64,000 nucleotides of DNA from JBCCGI01 sp039029355 (lineage in GTDB: Bacteria; Planctomycetota; UBA1135; GCA-002686595): NCBI GenBank assembly GCA_039029355.1, contig JBCCGI010000032.1:1-64000 (forward strand), written 5' to 3'. Below the pieces are notes generated by a model that was not told the DNA's origin, did not search any database, and worked only from the letters and a program-made list of their open reading frames with translations. Positions 50,968 through 60,578 of this stretch are shown here, in pieces; position 1 is the first letter of the stretch, and each line of letters begins with the position of its first letter. A program made the position numbers and the translations under genes.

Positions 50968-52155
50968 CTAGCCGGCGGGGAAGAGCGCCGCGATCCCGGG
51001 CAGGGTCTTGCCCTCCAGGAGCTCCAGGGACGCCCCGCCGCCGGTGGAGATGTGGTCGATGCGCTCGCCCAGGCCCAGGAGCCCGATCGCGGCGACCGAG
51101 TCGCCTCCGCCCACCACGGTGTAGCCGCCACACTCGGCGACGGCGCGGCCGACCGCCTCGGTGCCGGCGCGGAAGGCCTCCCACTCGAACACGCCCATCG
51201 GGCCGTTCCAGACCACGGTGCGCGCCTCGCGGACGGCCGCGGCGTAGCGCTCCTGGGTCTTGGGGCCGACGTCCAGCGCCATGCGCCCGTCGGGGATCGC
51301 GTCGACCACCTCGGCCGGCGAGTCGGCGGCGAAGGCCTCGGCCACCACGTGGTCCGAGGGCAGCAGGATCTCGCTCCCGCATTCCTCCGCCCGCGCGAGC
51401 GCGCGCCGCACCAGGTCGAGCTGATCCTCCTGCACCAGCGAGGAGCCCACGCCCTCGCCGCGCGCGACGAGGAAGGTGTACGCCATCCCGCCGCCGACCA
51501 GGATGCGGTCGACCTTCTCGCACAGGTTCTCGATGACCGGCAGCTTGTCGGAGACCTTGGCGCCGCCGAGCACCGCCACGAAGGGCTTCTCGGGCGCGTC
51601 GAGCACGCGCCGGAAGGCCTCGAGCTCGCGCTGCAGCAGGAGCCCCGCCGCCGCCGGCAGGAGCCGTGCGGGGCCCGAGACCGAGGAGTGGTCGCGGTGC
51701 GAGGTGCCGAAGGCGTCGTTGACGAACACGTCGCCGAGCCGCGCGTAGGCGGCGGCCAGGTCGCGGTCGCCCTTGGTCTCGCCGCCGTGGAAGCGGACGT
51801 TGTCGAGCAGCACCGTGGTGCCGTCCGCGGCGCCCGCGACCGCGCGCTCGACGTCCTCGCCGACGCTCGCGTCGAGCTTCTGCACCGGCTTGCCGAGCAG
51901 CTCGGCGAGCCGCTCGCCGACCGGGTTGAGGCGCAGCGTGTCCACCACCTCGCCCTTCGGCCGGCCGAGGTGCGACAGGAGCACCGGACGCCCGCCGGCG
52001 GCCAGGATGGCCTCTAGGGTCGGCAGCGCTGCCCGGATGCGGGTGTCGTCGGTGATGCGCCGCTCGTCGTCGAGCGGGACGTTGAAGTCGACGCGGCACA
52101 GGACGCGCTTCCCCGCCAGGGAGAGCGCGTCCAGCCCGGGAACGTCGAGGCGCAA
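50968..52155 (-). CDS. pgk: Phosphoglycerate kinase
   Basis: Glycolytic kinase that makes ATP from 1,3-bisphosphoglycerate. The 395-residue two-lobed protein begins LAGKRVLCRVDFNVPL and shows LLSHLGRPKG, LLDNVRFHGGE, FVNDAFGTSHRDHSS, VLGGAKVSDK and the nucleotide loop GGYTVVGGGDSVAAI, ending ISTGGGASLELLEGKTLPGI. TTG 52155 follows the gap stop by 4 nt. Order gap-pgk is the common bacterial glycolytic operon. Confidence 0.97.
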   Translation of the reverse strand: MRLDVPGLDALSLAGKRVLCRVDFNVPLDDERRITDDTRIRAALPTLEAILAAGGRPVLLSHLGRPKGEVVDTLRLNPVGERLAELLGKPVQKLDASVGEDVERAVAGAADGTTVLLDNVRFHGGETKGDRDLAAAYARLGDVFVNDAFGTSHRDHSSVSGPARLLPAAAGLLLQRELEAFRRVLDAPEKPFVAVLGGAKVSDKLPVIENLCEKVDRILVGGGMAYTFLVARGEGVGSSLVQEDQLDLVRRALARAEECGSEILLPSDHVVAEAFAADSPAEVVDAIPDGRMALDVGPKTQERYAAAVREARTVVWNGPMGVFEWEAFRAGTEAVGRAVAECGGYTVVGGGDSVAAIGLLGLGERIDHISTGGGASLELLEGKTLPGIAALFPAG

Positions 52156-52159
52156 GGCC

Positions 52160-53188
52160 CTAGGCGCCCGCGGAGACCGCCGCCTCGGCGCCGGCCTGGT
52201 TGTGGGCGAAGTCCATCAGCTCGACGACGCGGTTCGAGTAACCCCACTCGTTGTCGTACCAGCTGATGACCTTGACCATGCGCTTGCCCAGGACCATCGT
52301 CGACAGGGCGTCGAAGACCGAGCTGGCCGAGTTGCCGATGATGTCGACCGAGACGACCGGGTCCTCGCAGTACTCGAGGATGCCCTTGAGCTCGCCCTCG
52401 GCCGCCTCGCGGAAGGCCGCGTTGACCTCCTCCTTCGTGACGTCGCGCGAGAGCTCGGCGACCAGGTCGACGACCGAGCCGTCCTTGACCGGCACGCGCA
52501 TCGCACAACCGTCCAGCTTCCCGTTGAGCACCGGGAGCACCTTGCCGACCGCGCGCGCCGCGCCGGTCGAGGTGGGGATGATGTTCTCGGCTGCCGCGCG
52601 CGCACGGCGCAGGTCTTTGTGCGGGACGTCGAGGATCGCCTGGTCGTTGGTGAAGGCGTGCACCGTGGTCATCAGGCCGCTCTCGATGCCGAACTTGTCC
52701 TGCAGCACCTTGGCGAGCGGCGACAGGCAGTTCGTCGTGCACGAGGCGTTGGAGATGATCCGGTCGCTCGGCTTGAGCGAGTCCTGGTTCACGCCGAGCA
52801 CGACCATCGCGTCGATCTCGTCCTTCGGGGGCACGGTCAGCAGCACGCGCTTGGCGCCGGCGTCGAGGTGCTTCGAGCACGCCTCGCGCGTCGCGAAGAC
52901 GCCGGTCGACTCGACCGCGAAGTCGACCTTGTTCTGGGTGTGCGGCAGCTTGGCCGGGTCGCGCTCGGACGTGACCTGGATGCGCTTGCCGTCGACCAGG
53001 ATGTGGTCGTCGCCCGCGACGACCTCGCCGGAGAAGCGACCGTGGACCGAGTCGTACTTGAGCAGGTGCGCCAGCGTCTTCGGATCGGTGAGATCGTTGA
53101 TCGACACCACCTCCATGTCGTCGCGGGCGTTGATGATGCGGAAGACGTTGCGACCGATGCGGCCGAAGCCGTTGATGGCGATGCGCAT
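52160..53188 (-). CDS. gap: Glyceraldehyde-3-phosphate dehydrogenase
   Basis: NAD-dependent glycolytic enzyme of 342 residues. MRIAINGFGRIGRNVFR is the nucleotide fold, and SNASCTTNCLSPLAKVLQ carries the catalytic Cys, with the His in TTVHAFTNDQ. WYDNEWGYSNRVVEL is near the C-terminus. Asp in INDLTD favours NAD over NADP. ATG 53188 is the only sensible start. First gene of gap-pgk; its control region lies in the long gap upstream. Confidence 0.97.
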   Translation of the reverse strand: MRIAINGFGRIGRNVFRIINARDDMEVVSINDLTDPKTLAHLLKYDSVHGRFSGEVVAGDDHILVDGKRIQVTSERDPAKLPHTQNKVDFAVESTGVFATREACSKHLDAGAKRVLLTVPPKDEIDAMVVLGVNQDSLKPSDRIISNASCTTNCLSPLAKVLQDKFGIESGLMTTVHAFTNDQAILDVPHKDLRRARAAAENIIPTSTGAARAVGKVLPVLNGKLDGCAMRVPVKDGSVVDLVAELSRDVTKEEVNAAFREAAEGELKGILEYCEDPVVSVDIIGNSASSVFDALSTMVLGKRMVKVISWYDNEWGYSNRVVELMDFAHNQAGAEAAVSAGA

Positions 53189-53515
53189 GGCGATTGGGGG
53201 GTGGTGGGTTAGCCGGCCGGACCGGCCTGAAGGGGGAAGCTGGGTTGGAACGAGGCGGCGGCGTCCAGTGCCGAGGCTCCTTTTTTTGGGACCGCGCCGG
53301 GCTAGGCGCGGCCGTGGCGTGGAGGACCCGGCACCCTCAGCCTCCGTCAGGAATCCGCATTTCGCAACCCGAGCTTGGGTTGGCCGAAACGCCTTTCCCG
53401 GGGAGGTTTCCGCGAGAAACGGGCGGAGAAGATACACCCCCCAACCGAAGGCTTCAATGCGGTCGGGTACCCTGTCCCGCCCCATCCTGCTTCCGAGGAT
53501 CCCCAGCTCTTCTAC
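53189..53515. other. Intergenic control region between gap and tilS
   Basis: This 327-bp gap separates the divergent gap and tilS genes. I see a run of seven T residues at 53280-53286 (a purine run, AAAAAAAGGAG, on the minus strand), a GCGCCGG...CCGGGC-rich hairpin beside it, and a TACCCT box at 53467 that could serve tilS. No coding region, tRNA or riboswitch is recognised. Confidence 0.4.
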
Positions 53516-55162
53516 GTGCAGCCTCTTCGTCGCCTCCCGTCCGCCGTGCCCGAGTGGTCCCTGCGGTGGAGCCAGCTCTCCCGGACCGTCGGGATCGAGC
53601 CCTCCGACCGCCTGCTGCTGGCCCTCTCGGGCGGCGCGGACAGCGTGCTCCTCCTTCATCTACTGGCCTCGGCCTCGCCGCGGCCGGACTTCCGCGCGGT
53701 CCACGTCGACCACAACCTCCGCGGCCGTGAGAGCCGCGGCGACGCGGACTTCTGCGAGAACCTGTGCCGCGCCCTCGGGGTCGGGTTCACGCGCCTGGCG
53801 GTCGAGCTCGACCCGCGCGCGCCGTCGCTCGAGGCCCGCGCCCGCGAGGCGCGCTACCGCGCCCTGCTCGACGAGGCCCTGCGCACGGGCCACAAGACGA
53901 TTGTCACCGGACATCACTCCGACGATCAGGTGGAGACCCTCCTGATCCGCTGGATCCGGGGGACGCACCTGCCCGGGCTGGCCGGGCTGCGGGCCCGGGT
54001 CGAGGTCGACCCCTACCGCGCCTTCGGCGGCGCCGAGCGCGCCACCGGCGATCCGGGCGAGCGCTCGGTCATCGTCCGGCCGCTGATCGGCATGCGCCGC
54101 GCCGAGGTGCGCCGGCTGCTGTCGGACCGCGGGCTGACCTGGCGCGACGACTCGCACAACGTGGACCCGCGCTTCAGCCGGACCCGCGTACGCCACGGGC
54201 TGATGCCCACGCTGCGGCGCCTGGGCGGCGAGGAGGCGATCGAGAACCTGCGCGCCTTCGGCCGCGCGGTGGAGACCCTAGAGGACCAGCTGGCCGGAGC
54301 CACCGCGCACGTGGCTTGGATGCCCGCGCCCTGGGCCGCCGCCAGCCGCACGCCCGACGAGGCCCACCTCGGCGGCGTCGTGCCGCGGCCGCTCCTGATG
54401 CGGCTCGCCCCTACCCTGCGGCGCCGGGTGCTGTGGCGCCTCCTGGTCGAGGGCACCGGCAAGGCCCCGAACCAGTCGCTGCTGCAGGCCGTCCTTGCCG
54501 ACCTCGGCGCGGCGCGCTGCACGCGCCACACGCTGCCCGGCGGCTGGACCTTGGTGCTGCGCTCGCACGAGCTGGCGCTGATCCCGCCGCTCCCCAAGGT
54601 CGAGCCGACGGTCACCTGCCGCCAGAACACCCTGCCGTTCCCGGGCTCGCCCCCCGACGAGGCGCCCGAGCCCGAGAGCCTCGCCCTGCCCGTCCCCGGC
54701 ATCGCCTCGCTGCCCGACGGCCGGCGCGTCTCGGCCGAGCGCGTCGCCGCGCCCAGCGGTACCCCGGTGTCGAGCGCCGCCCTCCAGGTCGAGCTGGACG
54801 CGGACCGCATCCCCGACGCCCTGACGGTGCGCCGGCCGCGGTCCGGCGACCGCTTCCACCCGCTCGGGGCGCCCGGCTCCAAGGCGCTGCGGCGCTTCCT
54901 GGCCGACGCCGGCATCCCGCGCGAGGAGCGCGAGCGCACCCTGGTCGTCGAGGCCGGCGGCGAGATCGTGTGGGTCGTCGGCGTCCGCCCCAGCGAGCTG
55001 GCGCGGGTACGCACCTCGACCCGGGAGCGCGTCCTCTTGGCGCTCCACCACCCCAGCCTGCCCAGCGCCCCCGCCGGGCCGGCGGGCTCCTCCGGGGCCC
55101 CGGAGGCCCGGGAGAGCGCCGCCGACGCGGTTTCCCCGAGGACCGGTCCCGGCCCGCGGTGA
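53516..55162 (+). CDS. tilS: tRNA(Ile)-lysidine synthase
   Basis: ATP-dependent enzyme that puts lysine on C34 of tRNA-Ile(CAU), so that it reads AUA. The PP-loop ATPase has LALSGGADSVLLLHLL, VHVDHNLRG and TGHHSDDQVETLLIRWIRG. The substrate-binding core continues to about 330 and the C-terminal TilS domain (DRFHPLGAPGSKALRRFLADAGIPREER) is complete. The 548-residue length is slightly above average. The exact start is unsure: GTG 53516 or GTG 53546 both fit. The last ~40 residues are a low-complexity Pro/Ala/Ser tail. Confidence 0.92.
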   Translation: MQPLRRLPSAVPEWSLRWSQLSRTVGIEPSDRLLLALSGGADSVLLLHLLASASPRPDFRAVHVDHNLRGRESRGDADFCENLCRALGVGFTRLAVELDPRAPSLEARAREARYRALLDEALRTGHKTIVTGHHSDDQVETLLIRWIRGTHLPGLAGLRARVEVDPYRAFGGAERATGDPGERSVIVRPLIGMRRAEVRRLLSDRGLTWRDDSHNVDPRFSRTRVRHGLMPTLRRLGGEEAIENLRAFGRAVETLEDQLAGATAHVAWMPAPWAAASRTPDEAHLGGVVPRPLLMRLAPTLRRRVLWRLLVEGTGKAPNQSLLQAVLADLGAARCTRHTLPGGWTLVLRSHELALIPPLPKVEPTVTCRQNTLPFPGSPPDEAPEPESLALPVPGIASLPDGRRVSAERVAAPSGTPVSSAALQVELDADRIPDALTVRRPRSGDRFHPLGAPGSKALRRFLADAGIPREERERTLVVEAGGEIVWVVGVRPSELARVRTSTRERVLLALHHPSLPSAPAGPAGSSGAPEARESAADAVSPRTGPGPR

Positions 55163-55222
55163 CTTCGGGCGGGCTAGGGGGTACGCTGAGCGGCTCCGCC
55201 CCCTTCGTCCTTCGCCCCACCG

Positions 55223-55966
55223 ATGCCACTTCCCGACGGGCCCGCAGTGCTCTCGCTCCTCCGGAAGAATCGCGACGCCGTTCTGCAGCACCTCGCCGAA
55301 GCCGCCCACGCGGCCGGGCGCGAGCCCGCCTCGATCGAGCTCGTCGCGGTGACCAAGACCGTGCGCCCCGAGGTCGCCCTCGGCCTGGCCGAGCTCGGCC
55401 AGCTCGACCTCGGTGAGAACCGCATCGCGTCCCTGGAGGAGAAAGTGGCCTTCTTCCAAGCCAAGGGGCGCGAGGTCCGTTGGCACTTCATCGGACACCT
55501 CCAGCGCAACAAGGCGCGGCGCGTCGCGCGTCTGGTCCACACCATCCACGCGGTCGACACACCCGCCCTCCTGGCCACCCTCGGGCGCATCTCGGCCGAG
55601 GAGGGCCTGCGGCCGGGCCTCTATCTGCAAGTGAAGCTCAACGACGAGGAAGCCAAGTACGGCCTCTCCCCCCAGGCGGTCCCCGAGCTCGTGCGCGAAG
55701 CCGGCGACCAGGGAGCGAGGCTCCTGGGCCTGATGACCATGGCGCCGTTGGTCGAGGCCGACCCGGCCGCCAAGAGCGCCGCCGCGCGCGACACCTTCGA
55801 GCGGCTCGCGGCCCTGGCCGCCGAGCTCCCGGCGGCCTCCTTCGACGGAGGCCGGCCGCGGCTCTCGATGGGCATGAGCGGCGATCTCACCGAGGCGGTC
55901 GAGGCGGGCGCGGACACCGTGCGCATCGGCACCGCGCTGTTCCGCGGACTGGAGGAGGCGGCGTGA
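55223..55966 (+). CDS. yggS: PLP homeostasis protein (YggS/PROSC family)
   Basis: Pyridoxal-phosphate-binding protein of 247 residues that buffers free PLP and affects amino- and keto-acid balance. The PLP lysine lies in LVAVTKTV, with GENRIASLEEK, WHFIGHLQRNKARRV, LGLMTMAPLV and LSMGMSGDLTEAVEAGADTVRIGTALF following as in all members. Stop overlaps the start of the FHA-kinase gene (GTGA). A TACGCT box 36 nt before ATG 55223 could give it a promoter separate from tilS. Confidence 0.93.
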   Translation: MPLPDGPAVLSLLRKNRDAVLQHLAEAAHAAGREPASIELVAVTKTVRPEVALGLAELGQLDLGENRIASLEEKVAFFQAKGREVRWHFIGHLQRNKARRVARLVHTIHAVDTPALLATLGRISAEEGLRPGLYLQVKLNDEEAKYGLSPQAVPELVREAGDQGARLLGLMTMAPLVEADPAAKSAAARDTFERLAALAAELPAASFDGGRPRLSMGMSGDLTEAVEAGADTVRIGTALFRGLEEAA

Positions 55967-58908
55967 GCGGACAACTGGAGCTCCACCTGCTCGGCAAGGA
56001 CACCCCGCCGACGGCGCTGCCGAAATCCGGCACGCTGGTCATCGGCTCGTCGTCCGAACGCGCGGGCCTGATCCTCGACGGCCAGGGCGTCGAAGACGCG
56101 CACTGCGCCATCGGCGTGGTCAAGGGCGGCGGCTGGGCGATCAAGGACCTCGGATCGCGCTACGGCACGATGGTCAACGGCAAGAAGGTCGGCTCGGCGC
56201 GCATCGCGGCCGGCGACCTGATCCTGGTCGGCTCGCGGCGGCTGAAGGTCGTCGACCCCAGCGCGCCCGCCGACGCCGAGGCACCGGCCGCGCCCAAGGC
56301 CTCAACCGCCGCGCCGGAGGCCGAGGCACCCGCGCCCAAGGCCGAGGCGCCCGCGCCGGCTCCCAAGCCCAAAGCCAAGCCGAAGCCCGAGCCGGCCGCC
56401 GCGCCCGCGGCCGCCAAGGGCCAGGTCGGCATCCCGAAGAAGATCGGCGGCTACCGCGTCGATCGCCTGCTCGGACGCGGCGGCATGGGCACCGTGCTGC
56501 TCGCCCAGCAGGAGAGCCTGAACCGGCCGGTCGCGCTCAAGGTCCTCTCACCGCGCCTCGCCGCCGACGCGGACTTCGTGCGTCGCTTCCAGAAGGAGGC
56601 CCGCGCCGCGGCGGCCCTCAGCCACCCGAACGTCGTGGTCGTCTACGACGTCGGCGAAGAGGGCGGCTTCCACTTCCTCTCCATGGAGTACATGGAGAAG
56701 GGCAGCCTCGAGGACCGCCTGAAGACCGAGGGCAAGCTGCCCTGGCGCGAGGCGCTCGACGTGCTGCACGACGCGGCCGGCGGCCTGGTGTTCGCCGAGG
56801 AGCGCGGCATCGTGCACCGCGACATCAAGCCGGCGAACCTGATGCAGAACGCCGCCGGCACGATCAAGATCGCGGACCTCGGCCTCGCGACCCACATGGA
56901 GGCCGAGGCGACCGAGTCCGAGGGCAAGAAGATCTTCGGCACGCCGCACTTCATCTCGCCCGAGCAGGCGCGCGGCGAGGCGGTGGACCACCGCTCGGAC
57001 CTCTACTCGCTCGGCGCGACGGCCTACCAGCTGATGACCGGGCACACGCCCTTCGAGGGCGAGTCGACGCGCGACATCCTGCGCGGCCACTTCACCGAGG
57101 AGCCGCCGGGGCTGCGCCGGCACACCGCGACCGTGCCCGAGGGCGTCGAGGCGCTGGTGCTGCGCCTGCTCGCCAAGGAGCCGGACGCGCGGCCGCAGTC
57201 GGCGGGCGCGCTCCTGGCCGAGGTCGACCGGCTGCGCCTCGAGGCCGACCACGGCGTCGGCGGCCGGCCCGCGCCCACGAGCAAGAGCAAGGCCCCGCTC
57301 CTGATCGGCGGCGGCGTCGTGGCGGTGCTCGGCATCGGCGCCGCGCTGATGCTCGGCGGCGGGGGCGGCGACGAGACCGACAACGGAGGCGAAGCCCTCG
57401 CCGGCGGCGGCACGTCCGTCGTCGACGCCGGAGACCCGGCGCCCGGAGGCCCGGAGGGCACCGGCGACGAGGAGCTCTTCAGCACTCCCACCGAGCTCAC
57501 CCCGGGCGAAGACGGCGGCGAGGTCGTCGAGGCCGAGCTGCGCGAACGCGACCTGTTGGCCGAGAACGCCTACCTGCGCATCGACACGGCGCTCAGCAAG
57601 CAGGACCGCATCGGAGCCCTCCAGGCGCTGATCGCGGAGTACGCCGGCACGGACACCGCCTCGCTCGCCGGCGAGGAGGTCGTGAGGCTGCGCACCGAGA
57701 TCGCCCAGGCCGAGGCCGCCGAGGCCGAGCTCAAGAAGGCGCGCGGCGCCGCCGAGGCCACGCTGCGCCAGCTGTGCGCCCTGCCGACGCCGGAGGGCGA
57801 GCTGCCGCGTCCGGGCGATCAGCTGCGCCAGGCGCTCACCTTCGCGACCCCGCCCGACATGGCTGAGCCCGAGGCCGCGGCGCTGGTCGACGCCATCGAG
57901 ACCGAGATCGTCGCCGCGGCGCTCACCGCCTTCCGCGGCGAGCTCGACCGCGCCGACGCGCTGGCGTCCGACGGCCGCTTCGAGGACATCAAGTCGCTGC
58001 TCGGCGAGCTGCTGCCACGCCTCGACCTGCCGGACTACGAAGCCGGCACCGAACCCGCGGGCTACGGCGACCTCAAGCTGCTGGGCACCGAGGTGCGCGG
58101 CCGCATCGAGCGCGTCCCCGGCGAGGCCAAGGCCTGGGCCGCGCTGCGGGCGCAGTCGGACCGCCAGGCGATCGCACAGGGGCTGATCCCCGGCGGAGGC
58201 CTGCGCTCCGCCCTCGAGCGGCTCGACCTCGACGCGACCGAGGCCGCGCTCGACGCGCTCTCCTCCGCGCTCAACACCGACGAGGCGCGCACCTTCACGT
58301 CGGACCTGCGCGCCGACGTGCAGGCGACGCGTACGCTGCTCAACTCGCTCGTGCAGGAGTTCGCGCGCGACGGCTGGCGTCGCCGGACGATCACCGACCC
58401 GCGCAGCGGCCGCCCGCGCGACGTCCTCAACGCGACCGCCATCGGCCTGACCGTCGACGTGCGCGGATCGAGCGAAGAGGTCGCCTGGTCGGAGTTCGCG
58501 GGCAACACCGAGGCCCTGTCGCAGCTCGTGCGCGACCGCCTCAGCCGCGACCTCAACGCCGACGAGCGCCGCGGCGCGGCCGGCCTGCTGCGCATCTCGG
58601 CCGCCGTCGAGGCCGCCGGGCTCGCCCAGCAGATGCTCGACCCGGGCGGCGACGCGCACTTCTCCGACGCCGAGGCCGAGAGCATGCGTGAGCTCTTCGA
58701 GGAGCTCGACGAATGGGCCGGCGAGGAGCCGCGCCTCGCGCGCGAGCAGGCGGCGGGCGAGGTGCTCGCGCAGGCCCTGCTCGACCTCGAAGCCGGCGCC
58801 TGGGCCTCGGCCGAGGCCGGCCTGCAGGGGCTGCTCACGGAATACGCCGACACGCTGCTCGTGGCGCTGCTGTCCGACGGCTCGAGCTGGGCCGAGGAGG
58901 AGGGCTAG
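55963..58908 (+). CDS. FHA-domain Ser/Thr protein kinase with large extracytoplasmic domain
   Basis: A 981-residue receptor-type kinase. An N-terminal FHA domain (about 5-85; DLGSRYGTMVNGKKV) and an Ala/Pro/Lys-rich linker lead to a Hanks-type kinase (about 160-425). The kinase has LLGRGGMGTV, Lys193 in VALKVLS, catalytic Asp287 in IVHRDIKPAN, a DLG metal site and GTPHFISPEQ. One membrane span (about 443-463) precedes a ~500-residue outer part rich in charged helices with no known sensor domain. The FHA domain fused in cis may read the kinase's own phosphothreonines. GTG 55963 overlaps the yggS stop. Targets are unknown. Confidence 0.92.
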   Translation: MSGQLELHLLGKDTPPTALPKSGTLVIGSSSERAGLILDGQGVEDAHCAIGVVKGGGWAIKDLGSRYGTMVNGKKVGSARIAAGDLILVGSRRLKVVDPSAPADAEAPAAPKASTAAPEAEAPAPKAEAPAPAPKPKAKPKPEPAAAPAAAKGQVGIPKKIGGYRVDRLLGRGGMGTVLLAQQESLNRPVALKVLSPRLAADADFVRRFQKEARAAAALSHPNVVVVYDVGEEGGFHFLSMEYMEKGSLEDRLKTEGKLPWREALDVLHDAAGGLVFAEERGIVHRDIKPANLMQNAAGTIKIADLGLATHMEAEATESEGKKIFGTPHFISPEQARGEAVDHRSDLYSLGATAYQLMTGHTPFEGESTRDILRGHFTEEPPGLRRHTATVPEGVEALVLRLLAKEPDARPQSAGALLAEVDRLRLEADHGVGGRPAPTSKSKAPLLIGGGVVAVLGIGAALMLGGGGGDETDNGGEALAGGGTSVVDAGDPAPGGPEGTGDEELFSTPTELTPGEDGGEVVEAELRERDLLAENAYLRIDTALSKQDRIGALQALIAEYAGTDTASLAGEEVVRLRTEIAQAEAAEAELKKARGAAEATLRQLCALPTPEGELPRPGDQLRQALTFATPPDMAEPEAAALVDAIETEIVAAALTAFRGELDRADALASDGRFEDIKSLLGELLPRLDLPDYEAGTEPAGYGDLKLLGTEVRGRIERVPGEAKAWAALRAQSDRQAIAQGLIPGGGLRSALERLDLDATEAALDALSSALNTDEARTFTSDLRADVQATRTLLNSLVQEFARDGWRRRTITDPRSGRPRDVLNATAIGLTVDVRGSSEEVAWSEFAGNTEALSQLVRDRLSRDLNADERRGAAGLLRISAAVEAAGLAQQMLDPGGDAHFSDAEAESMRELFEELDEWAGEEPRLAREQAAGEVLAQALLDLEAGAWASAEAGLQGLLTEYADTLLVALLSDGSSWAEEEG

Positions 58909-58924
58909 CCCTCCGGGGCACGCC

Positions 58925-59833
58925 GTGGGCTCCTCCTCCAGCCCGACCCGGGACACCGGCCTGCCGCTCGACGTGGCGGTGCGCGAGGCACGCCGCGCCG
59001 CGCGCGACCGCGACCTGCCCGAGCCGCACACGCTGTTCCTGCTCGGGACGGGCTTCGGCCTGCTTCCAGAGCGGCTGGAGCGCGCCACCGACCTTCGCCT
59101 CGGCGAGCTCGCGGGCGTGCCCGCGCGCTGGCGCGACGCGCGACTGTTCGCGGGGCACCTCGACGGGCACCCGGTTTGGATGCTCGAGGACGGCACGACC
59201 GACCCGCTCGCGGGCAGCGCTTCCACCGCGGGAGCGGGACCCGAGCGGGCGGCCGCCTGGGAGGCGGCCTTCCCGGTCTGGCTCGCGGCCGCGACCGGCG
59301 CGCGGCTGTTGCTGCACACCTCGGCCGGCTCGGGCCTCCACGGCGACGGCCCGCATCGCGTAGGAACCTTCGCGCTCGCCTCCGACCACCTCAACCTGTC
59401 CGGCGGCACACCGCTGCTGGGGCTCGGCGAGAGCTCGCTCGGGCCGCTGTTTCCCGACCTGTCGCTGCTGCACGAGCCCGAGCTCCGCGCGGCCGCGCGG
59501 CGGCGCGGCGAGGCGCTCGGCCTGGAGCTCGCCGACGGCGTCGTCGCCTGCACCCTCGGCCCGGCCATCGAGACGCCGGCGGAGCGCCGCTTCCTGGCCG
59601 CCGCCGGCGCCGACGTCGCGGTGCAGGGCCTGGCCACGCCGCTGCTCGCCGCCGCCCACGCCGGCATGCGCGCGCTGGCGGTCGTCGCGATCGCCGACCA
59701 GGCGCCCGGCCCCACCCGGCTGCGCGAGGTGGTAGAGGCCGCGGGAGCCCTGGAGGCGGCGCTCGAAGACCTCCTGATCGCCCTCGCTCCCGACCTCGAC
59801 GAAGCGGCGCGCCGCGCCGCCGACGAGCTGTGA
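58925..59833 (+). CDS. Divergent purine nucleoside phosphorylase family protein
   Basis: A 302-residue protein of the PNP/MTAP fold, expected to split purine nucleosides with phosphate. TLFLLGTGFGLLPERLE corresponds to the phosphate-loop start and GVVACTLGPAIETPAERRFLAAAGAD to the GPxYETPAE region. Where active enzymes have GMST, this protein has VAVQGLATPL, and the following Asn-Pro/Asp region is also altered (VVAIADQAPG). It may therefore accept another substrate or have lost activity. GTG 58925 begins 16 nt after the kinase stop, and its stop overlaps purN, so it belongs to the purine part of the operon. Confidence 0.75.
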   Translation: MGSSSSPTRDTGLPLDVAVREARRAARDRDLPEPHTLFLLGTGFGLLPERLERATDLRLGELAGVPARWRDARLFAGHLDGHPVWMLEDGTTDPLAGSASTAGAGPERAAAWEAAFPVWLAAATGARLLLHTSAGSGLHGDGPHRVGTFALASDHLNLSGGTPLLGLGESSLGPLFPDLSLLHEPELRAAARRRGEALGLELADGVVACTLGPAIETPAERRFLAAAGADVAVQGLATPLLAAAHAGMRALAVVAIADQAPGPTRLREVVEAAGALEAALEDLLIALAPDLDEAARRAADEL

Positions 59834-60417
59834 GCTCCCCCGCCATCGCCGTCCTCGCCTCGGGCGGCGGGCGCTCGGTCGAGAACCTGGCCGACAAGAT
59901 CCGCGCGGGCGAGCTCGACGCGCGCCTCGCGCTCGTGTTGACCGACCGCCCCTGCGGTGTGCTCGAGCGCTGTGCGCGGTTGGAGATCCCGACCCTCGCG
60001 CTCGACTGGAAGGAGATCGGCGACGCCGAGGAGTTCGCGCGCCGCGCCTTCGCGGCGATCGAGCAGACCGGCGCCGAGCTGGTCGTCCTCGCCGGCTTCC
60101 TGCGCCTCCTCGTCGTGCCCGACCGCTGGCTCGGGCGCGTACTCAACATCCACCCCTCGCTGCTGCCCGCCTTCGGCGGCAAGGGCTACTACGGCGACCG
60201 CGTGCACCGAGCGGTGCTCGAACACGGCGTGCAGTTCACCGGCTGCACCGTGCACCAGGTCGACAACGAGTACGACCAGGGGCAGATCGTGCTGCAGCGC
60301 GTCGTCGAGGTGCGGCCCGACGACACGGTCGAGTCGCTCGGGACGCGGGTGTTCGAGGAGGAGCGCATCGCGCTCCCCGCGGCGATCGCGGGCGCCCTCG
60401 CGGCCAGCGCCGGGTAG
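59830..60417 (+). CDS. purN: Phosphoribosylglycinamide formyltransferase
   Basis: Transfers a formyl group from 10-formyltetrahydrofolate to GAR in de novo purine synthesis. The 195-residue protein has IAVLASGGGRSVENLAD (phosphoribosyl site), VLAGFLRLLV, the catalytic Asn-His-Asp pattern in VLNIHPSLLPAFGGKGYYG, and TVHQVDNEYDQGQIVLQ. GTG 59830 overlaps the upstream stop by GTGA. Linked to the PNP-like gene, it closes the yggS-kinase-PNP-purN operon. Confidence 0.93.
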   Translation: MSSPAIAVLASGGGRSVENLADKIRAGELDARLALVLTDRPCGVLERCARLEIPTLALDWKEIGDAEEFARRAFAAIEQTGAELVVLAGFLRLLVVPDRWLGRVLNIHPSLLPAFGGKGYYGDRVHRAVLEHGVQFTGCTVHQVDNEYDQGQIVLQRVVEVRPDDTVESLGTRVFEEERIALPAAIAGALAASAG

Positions 60418-60578
60418 GCGGCCGGAGCACGCCCGAGGGCAGGGGTCCCCGGGCCTCGCCTCGGCGCACCGGACCCGAGGCGTTCTCCGAGGGCGCCCCA
60501 CAGCGGGTCTGTGGAAGGCACGGGAGGAAACAAGAGCGACCGAGACGCTCCCCGAGGACCGAAAAATGCCGGCTTTAG

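Noticed and set aside
53270..53300. Run of seven T as an intrinsic terminator
   Set aside because: No gene ends immediately upstream on the plus strand; both neighbours are divergent from this gap.
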